From NCBI GenBank assembly GCA_032718475.1, contig JAUCBJ010001625.1, positions 1 through 63,458 on the forward strand: a stretch of DNA of 63,458 nucleotides, read 5' to 3'. Source of the stretch: Nemertoderma westbladi. Lineage: Eukaryota; Xenacoelomorpha; Nemertodermatida; Nemertodermatidae. Of this stretch, positions 31,747 through 43,138 are shown piece by piece. Each line of letters begins with the position of its first letter. Position 1 is the first letter of the stretch. A program made the translations under genes and the position numbers. The notes under the pieces were generated by a model, which saw nothing but the letters and a program-made list of their open reading frames with translations, did not search any database and was not told the origin of the DNA.

Positions 31747-32511
31747 TCATTCCTCGATTTGCTTCTGAATTCCGCGATATCGAGTCTCCATGCAATCCAG
31801 GGCAGACAAGTCATGTCCAGCTCGAGACCTTATAGATCTATCTCTCGTGTCAAGTTCGAGGTCCTCTTGCGCGTTCGCCGCCTTGCGCGATCTGCGATTT
31901 AGTTCGAACTGGAGCTGCATCTCCCTTTCACGTCGATCTGCTTCCTGTTGTTGTGGCGTTAATTCTGCTTCTTGTATAGCTAGTCGAGCGTTAATTTGTC
32001 GCGCCTCCAACTTGGCACGAGCGTCGGATGCTGCTTTCTTCCGTGCTGACTCAGCTGCGTTTACCGCCACAACTCGTGCTAACTCATCAGCTGCTGCCGC
32101 CGCGGCCGCTTCCTCCAATCTTCGCATCTCCGTGGCTTCGAATTCGGCTTGCGCCTTGAGTTGCGCAATTCTCGCCTCGTCCTCTCTATGTTGTTTCTCT
32201 CCCTCGATGGCGATCTGTGCCATCTGCCATTGCGCTTCTTCCTCGACGACTTGTTGTCGGCGTGCGACCTCCTGTTGTTGTCGAGTAATTACAGACGCTG
32301 TCCTACTAATGTCGCCAACGTCGCTCCGCACACTAACGAACGATCTATCCAGTGGTGGAATTTGGTAGGCTCGCGAGCCTTCCGTAGAGAGAACTTCCGT
32401 CGTCCCTCTCGGTACAACTTCCGGTTCTTCGATCAGTACGCCGCATCTACGAAGAAAATAAGTGAGCGTCTCTAACAGTTCTTCTTCCTCTTTGGGTTGT
32501 AACAACGCATC
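31747..32511 (-). pseudogene. BEL-B pre-gag coiled-coil ORF, main part
   Basis: About 250 codons on the minus strand upstream of gag form a long charged, Ala/Glu/Gln/Arg-rich helix with heptad-like spacing (EARIAQLKAQAEFEATEMRR and onward). It resembles the Ala/Glu-rich helix of the BEL-C pre-gag ORF in composition and position. Hairpin family 1 at 32364-32383 is read as EGSRAYQ. A single in-frame stop (at about 32518) separates it from the N-terminal part. Its function is unknown. Confidence 0.65.
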
Positions 32512-32517
32512 CGAAAT

Positions 32518-33090
32518 TTACTCACCTAGCAGTTGGTCGAGCTGCTCCTGTTGAGCCAGTCTTATTACTGACTTAAACTGAATAAGGCTTTCTCTCGCAC
32601 TTACCAACTTATCAATTATCTTTACCTGAGTAAAGTTGTCGCCACGCAACTCTGCAAGTTTGTGTAAACCTTTAAGTTTATCTACGGAAGCATGTACCCT
32701 ACATTCTATCCTCACCTGTAAGGTGTAAAACTCGTATCTCGACATCGGGGCGGTTAACTCGCGTAAAACACGAAAACCTTCTCCGAAGTTTCGAGTAATC
32801 TGAGCCATGTGTCCTCCTATACTCCTAATAACGTTCTCCTGGCTTCCAGTCGAACTTACATTGTCCGGTTCCCGCGATCTGGTCTGCGGGACGGTAAGGA
32901 AATCTTCAATTCTGCCGTCACCACGCGTTGCGGCTTCCGGTATTTCCGTTCAGGGTACCGGCGATGCACGCGGTGTGACATCGGTGGAATCTCGGGTTCT
33001 CCTTCTCGGTTCGTCTACTGTCGATCTGTCCGGGTCGCACGAGTCATAGTCGGTAGGAGGGTATCGAGTCGAATGTGGTGTGTCACTCAT
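32518..33090 (-). pseudogene. BEL-B pre-gag ORF, N-terminal part
   Basis: The minus frame from the ATG at 33088-33090 starts MSDTPHSTRYPPTDYDS and continues in the same frame past one TGA (near 32954) to MAQITRNFGEGFRVLREL and LLGE before the stop at 32518-32520. The MSDT start matches the start of the BEL-C pre-gag ORF (MSDTKQNLSDS). Two nonsense codons are the only breaks between 33090 and 31747. Several splice-donor-like motifs lie here on the sense strand. Confidence 0.6.
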
Positions 33091-33949
33091 GTCTTATTAT
33101 ATACGTCGAGTACAGGTAATAAAAGGTCAAAGTATCAAAATGTCAAACTTACCTTGGTATATATATATATATCATATATATACCCTAACCGGTACAAATA
33201 AAACTAACAAAGTATATAATAAAATATGTAATAATCTAGCCTACCGGCTAAATTTGTACGAATAAGTGAGATAATGGTATACGTTCCCAAAATGTAGATC
33301 AACAAGTACAAATAATAGGCAAAACAGCAACGTCTAATGGGAAAATAAGTACCAACAACACTACTAATTTAGACAGTGAAACCCACAAATTTTGAGTACT
33401 ACTGTGCTTTCTAAGTTTGAACGACACGAGTCATAAAACTTACGCTCCTTTGATCTTCCAGTCGTGCAAATTCCCAAATACAAACAGGACGTAGGTCGTT
33501 CCGTTTTTTGGCGGTGCGGACGAAATTTGTGTCTCCCAAACTTTGCGAAAAGCGGTCTAATCCTCAAAGCGGTCCAGAAATGAGTCCTTGAGTCTTGAAA
33601 AGTCGAAGGTGAGAGTTTTACTTCTACTCTACGAAAAATCTTCCTAGGTACCGATACAACTTGGTCTTTAAACCCTATGTACCTTTTCAAGTACCGAAAG
33701 TAACACCGCACACACACAGCATAAAACATTGCTACAAACTAACTATTAGCTAGTCAAATGTTAAATACGAAACTACTAGCTACCCTAAAGGCCTACTGAA
33801 GCAGGGGACGTTCTACAAATTACTAATTTTACTAATTTTAAATTTTTTAAATATCTCCTACATTTACAATAGCTAACAATATATTTATATATCTCACCTT
33901 AAAATGCGCACGCACTTCCGGTCGAGATATTTAATAAAATATACCTCAC
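33091..33949 (-). other. BEL-B leader between 5' LTR and pre-gag ORF
   Basis: This stretch has no recognisable gene. Just inside the LTR (minus strand gtgaggtatatt) I could not match a tRNA primer-binding site. A TA-repeat lies near 33160-33182, and a donor-like AAG|GTAAGT at about 33150. Confidence 0.6.
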
Positions 33950-36133
33950 TGTTGTGTCCTCTGCGGTAGGGACTACCCTACGGCCTACAAATCTACTAAT
34001 ATGAAGCTCTAACCGTAAAGTCCAGTAGTATACCGCTTACCAGATCCTAGTAACTATGTATCTTACTGTAAGACTCTAGTAATGAAATGGGCTCGTACAG
34101 TATCTGACAATAAATCCCAGTCCAGGATATCTAAACAAACAGATACAATACACAAACTACTACTGGCGAGGAGCAGAGCCTGGTGTCTATTCTATGTACG
34201 TGAGCGGGTCTAATGCCTACGAACTAGACAAAAGGATACCTGTCCTCTAACCGGTATGGCAGATGTACAGTTACAGTAACAGACCAAACTCACGGGAAAA
34301 CAAACCCCGCGCAGCAAATCCTAACTATCGCTGACAGTCCTAAAATACCGTAACTTGCCGCGCTGTGATTTATATGGTTTATATACGAGCTAGGTGGGTT
34401 ACAGCCCTAGCGTAACAATACTGATCTCCCTGTCGGAATCAGTCTAAAAGGGGTCGTGCCTAATGTAACAATACTGCTGCTCTAGGCAAACAACAGTTTA
34501 ATAACGAAATAATGAAATACTCCCTTTGCCGTAACTAAATATCTGATCTTAATTTTACAAATACGAATAGTAAAGTGCAGATATATTCTTCCTAAAGTAA
34601 TCTAAAGAGCGCTATAACTAGTAGAACTCTAGGGGTAAATATGTTTTAGGGCGTGTGTGTGTGGGTGTGTTACAATAAAATAATTTTGGTGTATATTATT
34701 TTACTAGGTTTTAGTAATTCTCTGACCAAAACAATACCGTGCGCTAGCTACTAAAATAAGCTAGTCGCGTTTTTGTAGAACTTTATACTTACAAATGACG
34801 TCAAAGCTCTCTCCTTCCTATCCACAACTCAACTGGGCAACCATGGTGTTAGTAACTATACCCGTGATCGGCACAAATACCAGATTCTGGTTATAAGATA
34901 AGAAATAGGGGTTAATTGCTACCGTACGCTAGCTGATCTGGTATACAAATTTGATTCTAGAACTTTGTTGCTGCGGTAGTTAGCAGCAAATACCTATCAG
35001 TACGTGGCAAGGCGCAGTAGGATATTAATAAAACCTCCCTAGGCCAAGAGGTGTGCCGGTAGCAGAAATGCTCCTTGCCTGATCAAATAACTAACTTCAA
35101 GCAGGGGGGGGGGGTGTACTAATGTATAGTTCTACAGAACAAACTGGTACCGAGCGGTCAGTTTGCGAATCACTAAATTATGGAACGTATGCTGTCTGTA
35201 CCTAATATGTACTCGCGTACTGACGGACGGCAATAGCTCGCACCTGTGAGGTATACAGGTAACCCAGGGATTTGCAGGACTGACAAAGGGGGTTCTGCCT
35301 AGAACATAGTTATTTGATCCTAAATTTTGCAGCGTTCCAGGACGGCGTCACGCTTACCCTGATCTATAGGTCTTACGTCGGGCAAGAGCGTCAAACAAAG
35401 TCTTACCTTCCTCGGAAGTCGGGCGCTGCATGGCAAGTGGAGTATTTTGTAGGGCGAAGGGGGTGCGCGGTCTAACCTAATGTGGGCGCTAGCGTGTTGT
35501 GGACATCCTTTCCCTGCGTTGCTGACGGCCTAACGGTCTAGGCGGCCATCTTCCTGCTGCTTGGCTGTCCCAAAGTTGGACAAAGGAAAAACATGTTCAG
35601 AAGTTGACAGTGTAATTACAGTTTAGCAAAAGATTTATCAAAACAGATTTACCAAATAGTTTCAACAAGAAACTAATAACGAATGATTAGTGCAAGAAGT
35701 GAGACAAGAGTGAATGGTAAGGTGATAACCGAAGGCAAACCAGCCCTTATATACACTAAATCTGGGACATGGAATCCAAACAGAATTTTCCATAGCCTCA
35801 CATTGGAGCAATAAGACGTTCTATGCCCTATGATTGGCCCAGCTCATCGTTTGATACGTTGTACGCACCTCATTGGTCCACCAATCTGCACCAAATGAAA
35901 ATAAATTGCACCAAAATGCAAACCTCCCGACCGGGATTCGAACTCGTAACCTATCTGTAATGTAACCAACGGCTTAACCATCTGACCACTACGCCATGAG
36001 AGTAACTAGGGGTTTTATGTGTACAAATATGAATAGGCATATTACAATACTGTAACTTAATCAAAATGCGTCGGGTTTTAGAAAGTTTTTACGTGAAACT
36101 ACAAATGCTATCTTATAGTGAAATAATCCATCA
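33950..36133 (-). repeat. BEL-B 5' LTR
   Basis: This is the 2184-bp partner of 21046-23276, with the same ends. It lacks a short block present near 21105-21118 in the other copy, and its GT and G runs are shorter. A tRNA-like block with A and B boxes (minus strand) lies at about 35925-36003. Confidence 0.92.
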
Positions 36134-36531
36134 ATAAGATAAGATAAGATATAGTATTCGGAGATAACTCCAGTTAGAGTAGCGCACAGACAACATTAAA
36201 AATCACAATAAAAGGCACAATGTACCGACCAGGACAAAAGTAAAAAGGTTAACACGGTAAACGAGGCGACTGATACTCTAGCTTAAGTAAATATCAATTA
36301 ATATAAAATATGCAACGCATTGCACAAAGTATTTAAATGAAATAAAAATTCACAACGAAACAAGTTACAAATTCCTATAAAAATTGCAGTATTTAGTGAG
36401 ATCGCATTCAATAAGTTTTAGTTTAAATTGCTCCACAGAAATACTGGTAACAATATCATCGATGAGGTCATTCCAGATATTTACAACTCGATTAAAGAAC
36501 ATATTCGATATTGGGTTAGTAGCACATTTAA
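36134..36531 (-). pseudogene. LINE-Q RT C-terminal end and 3' UTR
   Basis: The frame ending at 36365 carries CATNPISNMFFNRVVNIWND, then LIDDIVTSISVEQFKLKL. This is the classic C-terminal end of CR1/Jockey RT proteins (FFNRVV..WN.L). The 3' UTR runs to the ataag repeat at 36134-36153, where BEL-B inserted. Confidence 0.85.
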
Positions 36532-36539
36532 TGCCTCGA

Positions 36540-37049
36540 CTACTACTACTAGGATCGGCATGCTGCATTGCAGCTGCATTTTTAAGAATGCTGTGCCGGA
36601 TTGTCAACAAAATTGCACCGCCACAACTCCCTATCACCCATGACATTTGCTAGATCATCCGCATCTTTAAGGCCAGTGTCCTTTAAGATGCGTCTCAAGA
36701 AAGTCATGGGCTGTCCACCATGCTTATTCACTCCATGAGGCTGCCAAAGTACAAGATTATGCACTGGCTGGTCCTCACGGCGAAAGCAATGTCCTTCAAA
36801 GCGGAGGCGATTTTGTTCTAGTGACAAGCTTGGGGGAACCAATGAGACACCTCCAATGTTATATAGTGTCTGGTTGGAGATGTGTGCATTGTACTTGACA
36901 CAATAAACCCGGCGTAGCATTCTCGTGAATGTGCCATCCAGAGATTTGGTGACCTCAGCAGTTAGAGCCCAGCATGGACTCCCGTAGAGGAGTACTGGAA
37001 CTACTGCTGCTCTAAATAATCGGACCTTAAGTTTCCGATTAATTCTCGG
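36540..37049 (-). mobile_element. LINE-P 3' fragment nested in LINE-Q
   Basis: This 510-bp insertion encodes RINRKLKVRLFRAAVVPVLL, LDGTFTRMLRRVYCVKYN, RFEGHCFRREDQPVHNLV and the GGQPMTFLRRILKDTGL block. It ends in a TAG-repeat tail (ctactactacta on the plus strand). It is flanked by the 8-bp duplication tgcctcga (36532-36539 and 37050-37057). It is 5'-truncated and close in sequence to 764-1228. Confidence 0.9.
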
Positions 37050-38476
37050 TGCCTCGAAGTTTATATGAGTGGCCACGAGTAATTAAAAGTGATCGCTGGA
37101 AGTATTTTTTGAGGATCAAGGTCTAAAAGATTATGCATTATTTTATAAGTGTACACCAAATCAATATGGATCCTACGTAATTCCAGCGGTTGCAAATTTA
37201 AAAATGAAAGCCTATCTACATAACACATGTCACAATCCAACTTACACCGATAGAATAGTCAACGGGTGAAATAACGTTGAGTCGCTTCAATTTTGTCCGT
37301 AAGGCCGAGAAATGGCGCGCCAGAATAAAATGGGTTCCAGACACAGCTAGCGTACTCTAGAATGGGTCTAACAAACGCTGTATATGCACATAATAATGCC
37401 TGAACGTTAGAAGTTAAAAAGCATCGAAATATTTTATTTATAGACCGATAAGCAGAGGATGTAATAGTCATTACATGTTCTGTAAATTTAAGATCCTTAT
37501 ACACAATCACTCCAAGATCGCGATACGAATTAACATTTGCAAGTTGCGTATCATTAATTCTATATGATGAAGGCATAGCTACATTACCAAGGGTGAGGCT
37601 TTTACATTTTGTTTCTTCTAAATTCAACTGCCAATCACTAGACCAACTGGAAAAAATATCAAGATTTTTCTGCAGTAATATACGGTTATCAATATTACGA
37701 AAAGCACAAAATATCTTGGCATCGTCAGCAAAGAGCCTAGAATTAATACCGGAAAGGTGCGTAGGCATATCATTAATGAAAATAATAAATAATAGGGGAC
37801 CGACACACGAACCCTGTGCTACACCCGATATAACTTTGTGAAAATTAGAAAAGCTTTCACCTATTTTCACTCGCTGAACATGATCAGTTAAATAGCTGGC
37901 AAACCAGCGATGCAAATTACCTGTAATTCCATAACATTTAAGTTTAATTAACAATTTACTAGGCACAACAGAGTCAAATGCCTTGGCATAGTCTGTGTAT
38001 ACTACATCAGTAAAACATTTTGCATTAAGGGCAGTTGCCCAATTATAGGTGCAGTCTAAAAGTTGAGTGGTAGTGCTACGGCCCTTGATAAATCCGTATT
38101 GTTCATCTGTTATTAAATTGTTCCTTTTTAAAAAACCCGACATTTCATGAACTATGATTTGTACTAGAACACGACAGACTGAAGAAGTGATGGAAATAGG
38201 GCGATAATTAGCACCAATGGACGCATCGCCTTTTTTGTAGACAGATGTAATATCAGCCTGTTTCCAACACTTCGGTAATGCACCAGTTAAGAGTGATTCA
38301 TTAAATAATATGCACAATGAATAACATAATTCAAATCTAAATATTTTTAAGGTAGCAACAGGAATGCCGTCTGGCGTATCACCAAATTTATACTTTATTA
38401 ATAACTTTAGATTCAGAAATGCAATCAATGTCAAAAGTTTCGTCAGTTTGCTGGTTAAATACAGGAAATTCACCAT
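37050..38476 (-). pseudogene. LINE-Q reverse transcriptase
   Basis: The minus frame 38476-37259 carries the RT domain: DTPDGIPVATLK, WKQADITSVYKKGDASIGAN with YRPISI, EQYGFIKGRSTTTQLLD, YAKAFDSVVPSKLL (catalytic Asp), GVAQGSCVGPLLFIIFINDM, SRLFADDAKIF (FADD catalytic box) and the C-terminal LEYASCVWNPFY. It continues past a stop at 37259 to LQPLELRRIHIDLVYTYK near 37150, where the LINE-P fragment interrupts. It joins the endonuclease frame by a frameshift at 38388-38476. Confidence 0.9.
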
Positions 38477-39722
38477 TATCTACATTACCGACAGATGAGT
38501 ATTGAGTTATCAGACAATCACATTTTTCTTTGTCAGTGGTTGCTAGGGAACCATCCTTTTTCTTTAAGGGGGCTATAGAGCTACGATTTGTTGTACGGCT
38601 CTTAGCGTATTTAAAGAATGCTTTTTTATTTTTACTAGATAGAATTTTCAATTCTTGTTGCATGTGAAAGGAACGGATTGCCTTGTCAAACTCAAAGCAC
38701 ACACGTCTATACGCTTGTAGATCAGACGTAGACCTATTCCGTAGACGCCAGAGGCATCGTTTGTTTGCTTGTAATTTTCTGATATGTAGGGGTGGCCTAT
38801 AACGATTGCTACATAATTTATAAGTAGGTACATATTTAACAAACAAGTCAGCAATTCTAGATTGAAACGAGTCCCACTTGGAGTTTATATCATTACAATT
38901 TAGGAATTCTGTATCCCAATTTATTTGAGACAACTCTAATTTCAGCGCAGATTTATTCATCTTCGAAAAATTAAACCTAGGTTGTGATGTGAAGGAATTG
39001 CTGGCATGTGGCGCTGACAAAACCAAGGAAAACGAAAAACTGTCATGATCACTATTACCAATAGCAGGTTCACATACTAAGTCTGACACTAATAGAGGGT
39101 CAGTGCACAGTAAAAGATCTAATGTTCGAGATTTGCGCGTTGGAAAGTCAACTAGTTGACAGAGGTTTGACGCAGAGACTGCCTCGATAAATAAATCGCA
39201 CTGTGTATTGTGTCTGTACCCTATATTAGTCCAGTCAATGTCACCAAGGTTAAAGTCACCTAATACGTACACAGGGTAGTCAATTTCAGACAAAAATATA
39301 AGCAATTCGTTAAGTAGTTTTAAATAAGCATACATTGCATTCCTATCACTATAGCAGGTTCCAGGAGGGCGATAAAAAGATACCATTCTAAATTTATCAT
39401 GAACAGACGTATCAAACGCGACACATTCAATATTGTGACACTTGGGAGGTATAAATACCTTGGCCGGGTGTAGTGCGACTCGACAGGCAAGCATTACACC
39501 ACCTCCATAACCGCGATCTGAACCGCGGTCCCATCGGAATATTTCATATTCCTTCTCAAGTTCATTGCCTGTTATTAACGAATTTACATCATCGTTCTTT
39601 AGAAAAGTTTCACAAATTCCCACTATATCGTGGTTAGATAATATAACTTGCACTTCTGCACGTTTACTTTCGTCACGTACAGATTGTGTATTAGCAAAAT
39701 AACATGATAATTTAGGAACCAT
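38388..39722 (-). pseudogene. LINE-Q apurinic-type endonuclease
   Basis: This 444-codon frame begins MVPKLSCYFANTQSVRDES and carries APE-type motifs: IVGICETFL (metal-binding Glu), VLGDFNLGDIDW (GDFN) and GNSDHDSFSF (SDH), then a basic linker leading to RT. It would nick target DNA to prime reverse transcription. A frameshift near 38430 cuts it from RT, so the element is dead. Confidence 0.9.
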
Positions 39723-39786
39723 ATCGCTATTGTATTACGAGTGGTCAAAGTTTCATTAAGAACGGTGGTTTTGTTAGATAAGTTTA

Positions 39787-39939
39787 CTACTGGGTTACCT
39801 CCTGATCGTTCTCCGCTGTAGCGCGTACTACTGTTGCCGGGTTCTGAAACCTTGGTCCGATAATTGGTGTACGGAAGTTATTTTTCTGACGTTGAGTGTC
39901 GAGTTTTCCAGATGCGGTGTCATAGTCGGCCTCAGAAAT
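39787..39939 (-). pseudogene. LINE-Q ORF1 tail, left of BEL-C
   Basis: About 50 codons (ISEADYDTASGKLDTQRQKN and onward, ending EVTQ) lie immediately upstream of the endonuclease ORF. They follow the BEL-C insertion point and are interpreted as the C-terminal end of ORF1. The frame does not join the right-hand ORF1 piece directly across the insertion, so a frameshift is also present. Confidence 0.6.
39935..39939. other. BEL-C target-site duplication, left
   Basis: The bases gaaat immediately precede the left LTR and recur at 61723-61727 right after the right LTR. Five bp fits BEL/Pao insertion. Confidence 0.92.
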
Positions 39940-41178
39940 TGTAAAAGCTTTTGTGGGATAACTGGTTCGTTTGCTTTGCTGGCCAGTTCCCCCCTGGTCG
40001 CTAGAAATACTCAAAAGGGGATCTGTAGTTAAAATAGTGCAAGCTACCAGCTTATTGGCTGATTTGCGGTATGCAGGTATCTGGGCTCTGTTTAATCGTC
40101 CAACTAGCCTAAGGGGGTTGCGTCATAGCCCTGTTTTTTGTATCTCCCAATAGAATTTGAGTTATCCTGGATTTTAACCAATCCTGAGCTACTGAACTGA
40201 AATTTTCCTATCTCACTGCTCATCCTCTGTGTTGAACGGGAGCTTCGTGGAATAAGTGTAGTTGGTATTCTCGTAGTCACGAGTTTTTCAAAGCCACGAA
40301 AGAACGGCTTTATAGTGTTTTGTGCTTTTCTGCTTTTAACTCAACACTAGTAGGTTTAATTATAAGGACATATATCCTTTAACTGGCAAAACGCACTAAC
40401 CAAACTGCACTACAAACGGCGGACCAGTAAACAAACTGCCTGACGCACGGCATACTACTGACTGCTGAAACATTGCAAACTCATAACAATCAGTGTTCAG
40501 TTGTTGTTTTATACTGCTATTTACTGTCGGTTATTCATTATATTTGTGGATGAATTATTATATTTGGAATAACGATAAATACCCCGAAACCCAATATTCT
40601 TGATATACCGAAGGTAAGAGAGAAAGGTTACAGATAAACGATTGTGACTTATGTTAAAGTGGTTTGAAGTGAATCTAATGTTATTTGATAGACCCTACAT
40701 GAGTCAGCCTGTGTTCCTTTTATATGTGACTAAAATCAGTGAAGATCGGCAGATTAGTGTGCAGTATTGTGCAGCATTGTGTATGCGTGAGTCTGTTAAA
40801 GAAGCATTTCCTAAAGAATGCGCCATATATGTTAATTATAACTAAACCATATCGTTGTGAGTAGTTTAAGTCATAACTCTGTTTATATAGATAGAGCGCC
40901 ACGTCCTAAAGGAACTGTTAATATTCCCCGAAGGTGAATAATATTGTCAGAGATTATATAATACTGTCAGTCGAATAATACATTAGGCTTACATAGCAAT
41001 AAGATTAAACCGTCGAACCCAATCTCCCGGGTATAACCAGCAGGTGAATGATCGCGCACGGATTGGTTTCGACTAGTGTAGTGAATCAAATACTTGTCGT
41101 AGGCAGAAAAGCGATTTAATATCTAGAAGACATCATAATTTGGCGGGTTAAACTGCCAAAGGTCTGAAAGCGCGAACA
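39940..41178 (+). repeat. BEL-C 5' LTR
   Basis: It starts tgtaaaagct and ends gcgcgaaca. Compared with the right LTR I count about six substitutions and no indel in 1239 bp (about 0.5%), so the insertion is recent. A 64-codon open frame (40651-40845) is present in both LTRs but shows no domain. Confidence 0.93.
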
Positions 41179-41256
41179 TTAAAGGATATAGCTTCTTTAT
41201 TGCAGTAAGCAATAAAGTTGAAAGTACCGGTCAACCGGTAAACCTGAACGGTACAT

Positions 41257-41370
41257 CTGTAGGTCAGTAGGCCCAATTGCAAGAACCGGTACTGCTGTAG
41301 GCCCGTAGGTCCAACTGCAAGAACCGGTACTTCTGTAGGTCCGTAGGCCTAACTGTCCTAACCGGTACTT
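41257..41370. repeat. 38-bp minisatellite in the BEL-C leader
   Basis: Three tandem copies of a 38-bp unit beginning ctgtaggtccgtaggcc and ending aaccggtactt are present. Differences are single bases. Confidence 0.85.
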
Positions 41371-42764
41371 CCCGTATAAGTACATTAGTATTATTCGATT
41401 TGATTGTTGTATACTGGTAGGCTGTTTAAGAGATTAGGGACTGTACACCCCTTGTTTCTTTTGGAGCTTACTTATTTCTGTCAGTTTTATTTGTTAGTAG
41501 GCCAGTATTGAACAGAAGGCGTGTAAACCTGATCAGATTGTACAGACAATTTGTAGGCTGAGCTGTTGTCTGATTGCTGTTAGGTCTGAACGGATTGCAG
41601 TGTGTGTAGAGCAACTGTCTGGTTGAGTACGGTTAGGAAGTAGGGGCAGCGAACGCTGTAAGGTAAACCCCCAGCTAAAGAATAAGTCGTACTACTGGGT
41701 TAGAACGCATACTGCCTAATCATTTCGGAGTCTGCATATACCGTAGTTTGTTTAGGCTTGATGGTAGTCTGTCGGTATTTGGTCTGCATTTTGTTTGAGT
41801 AGTTTGTACGTGTAGCGTAATATTTATTATTCAGAGTTTATGCGATTATTCGCAACATTCATATTCCCCAAGTTTGTTCCTACAGTAATTGTGTTTGTTA
41901 TACATACCGTTATAGTTAAATTAACCCCGGTACTACACGGGCTGCTTGGCGTAGGTAAAGACTGGTGATTTTGTGCACCGGTTACTCCAGCAGATGCCGT
42001 GGTTCTTTTAGCTGTTCAAGTATATGTAACTACTGATTATCTGTTGTACAAGTACTCGTACCTAATTTAGGGTTTAGTGTACAGTGCTTTCCGAAAGTAA
42101 TTATTGTAGGCATTATATTTGTGTTGTAAAGTGGTTGATAGGCACGTTCGATTAGCTCTATTAACTTCTAGGTAGGAACACTCCGTGATACATAACGTAG
42201 AACCTATAGCGATACGGCCATAGGTCGTCAGGCGGTGGTATTTTCCTATCTAGACAACGCAGTGTATTTACTACTACTTATTATTTTCAAATACCGTAGT
42301 ACCCTGTCCGTTGTAATAACCAGATTCTAACCCTTTGTTAGGCTGGTTTGTAGACTTCTTGTAAAATTACCCTAAAAATTCGTATTTTGTGTTTTTGTAA
42401 ATTTTTGTGTTTATTTAGAGATTGTAATCTCAACCCGAATTGTACGTAATTTGTAGTATTAAGTAACTTAGGTAAATTAGAATTATTTGTTTTAGTGTCC
42501 TATAAGTAACACTCCACTGAAAGCGTACCGCTTTGTGCAGTGATTAACCCCAGAAATAATAACATTTATTTCAAATATTGCCAAAACCCATTAAACGGGT
42601 ACATATATTATAAATCAAATCTAACGATTTATAAATAGTAGGCCTACCATATAACCATTAGGTCTCAATATCAGTTGGACTACTGCTCAAATAACGGTAA
42701 TAAAGTAAGTAAAGTAACCAAGTAACCTTAAAGTACAGAAATTCAATTATTTAAAAATAATTGA

Positions 42765-43020
42765 TATACCGGTATTTACGATAGGACTATTATCTTTATT
42801 TCTGTAAATTTAGGCTGAAATTATACTGGTACTTGTAATTAATTCTAGTCCAGAATTATATATACTACAAACTGTAAGCTGTATACCGGTATTCCCAATA
42901 GGCCTATTATATATTTATATATTTGTGCTAAAATTATACCGGTATTCTGAGATAAACCTAGTCTGTAATAATACTTATATATAATATAAGCATACCGGTA
43001 TTCTAATATATTATATATAT
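42765..43020. repeat. ataccggtatt repeat field
   Basis: Four or five imperfect units of about 65-80 bp each contain a taccggtatt palindrome within AT-rich sequence, just upstream of the first pre-gag start codon. Function is unknown. Confidence 0.55.
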
Positions 43021-43138
43021 ATCACTCTACATTGAGTAGCAATATCGGTAATTAATTACTAGGCTAGTAGTTAATACTTAACTACTAGACTTGCTTAGAC
43101 TGTAATATAGCAGTAGGCATTCAACTGTATATACAAAT

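Larger units (their letters stand above)
23751..32383. repeat. Dispersed 20-bp hairpin family 1 (nine copies)
   Basis: The sequence ggtaggctcgcaagccttcc, or a 1-4 base variant, occurs at 23751-23770, 24014-24033, 24737-24756, 26257-26276, 28951-28970, 29029-29048, 29107-29126, 31307-31326 and 32364-32383. The sides pair as GG-AGGCT/AGCCT-CC around a 4-base loop with one mismatch. Six copies are read on the minus strand as GRLASLP or GRPVGLP. The 31307 copy is read as KACEPT and the 32364 copy as EGSRAYQ, and the 24737 copy is noncoding. None was found outside BEL-B. Confidence 0.9.
21046..36133 (-). mobile_element. BEL-B: full-length BEL/Pao element
   Basis: Two direct repeats, 21046-23276 and 33950-36133, start TG and end CA on either strand, and are flanked by the 5-bp duplication ataag (21041-21045 and 36134-36138). 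This defines a 15.1-kb minus-strand element. Internal order is pre-gag coiled-coil ORF, gag, protease, RT, RNase H, integrase, and ORF3 remnant. Several genes have frameshifts or stops. The LTRs differ at many sites and by several indels, so this insertion is older than BEL-C. It landed in the ataag-repeat tail of LINE-Q. Confidence 0.92.
41179..43138 (+). other. BEL-C leader
   Basis: About 2 kb without a recognisable gene, leading from the 5' LTR to the first pre-gag ORF. It holds a three-copy 38-bp repeat (41257-41370), and a tract rich in ataccggtatt motifs (about 42765-43020). No tRNA primer-binding site was recognised next to the LTR (ttaaaggatatag). Confidence 0.7.

Noticed and set aside
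33364-33729. 121-codon minus-strand ORF in the BEL-B leader
   Set aside because: No recognisable domain and no homologous ORF in the BEL-C leader.
40651-40845. 64-codon ORF in both BEL-C LTRs
   Set aside because: Its presence twice is explained by LTR identity; no domain, and length is within chance.
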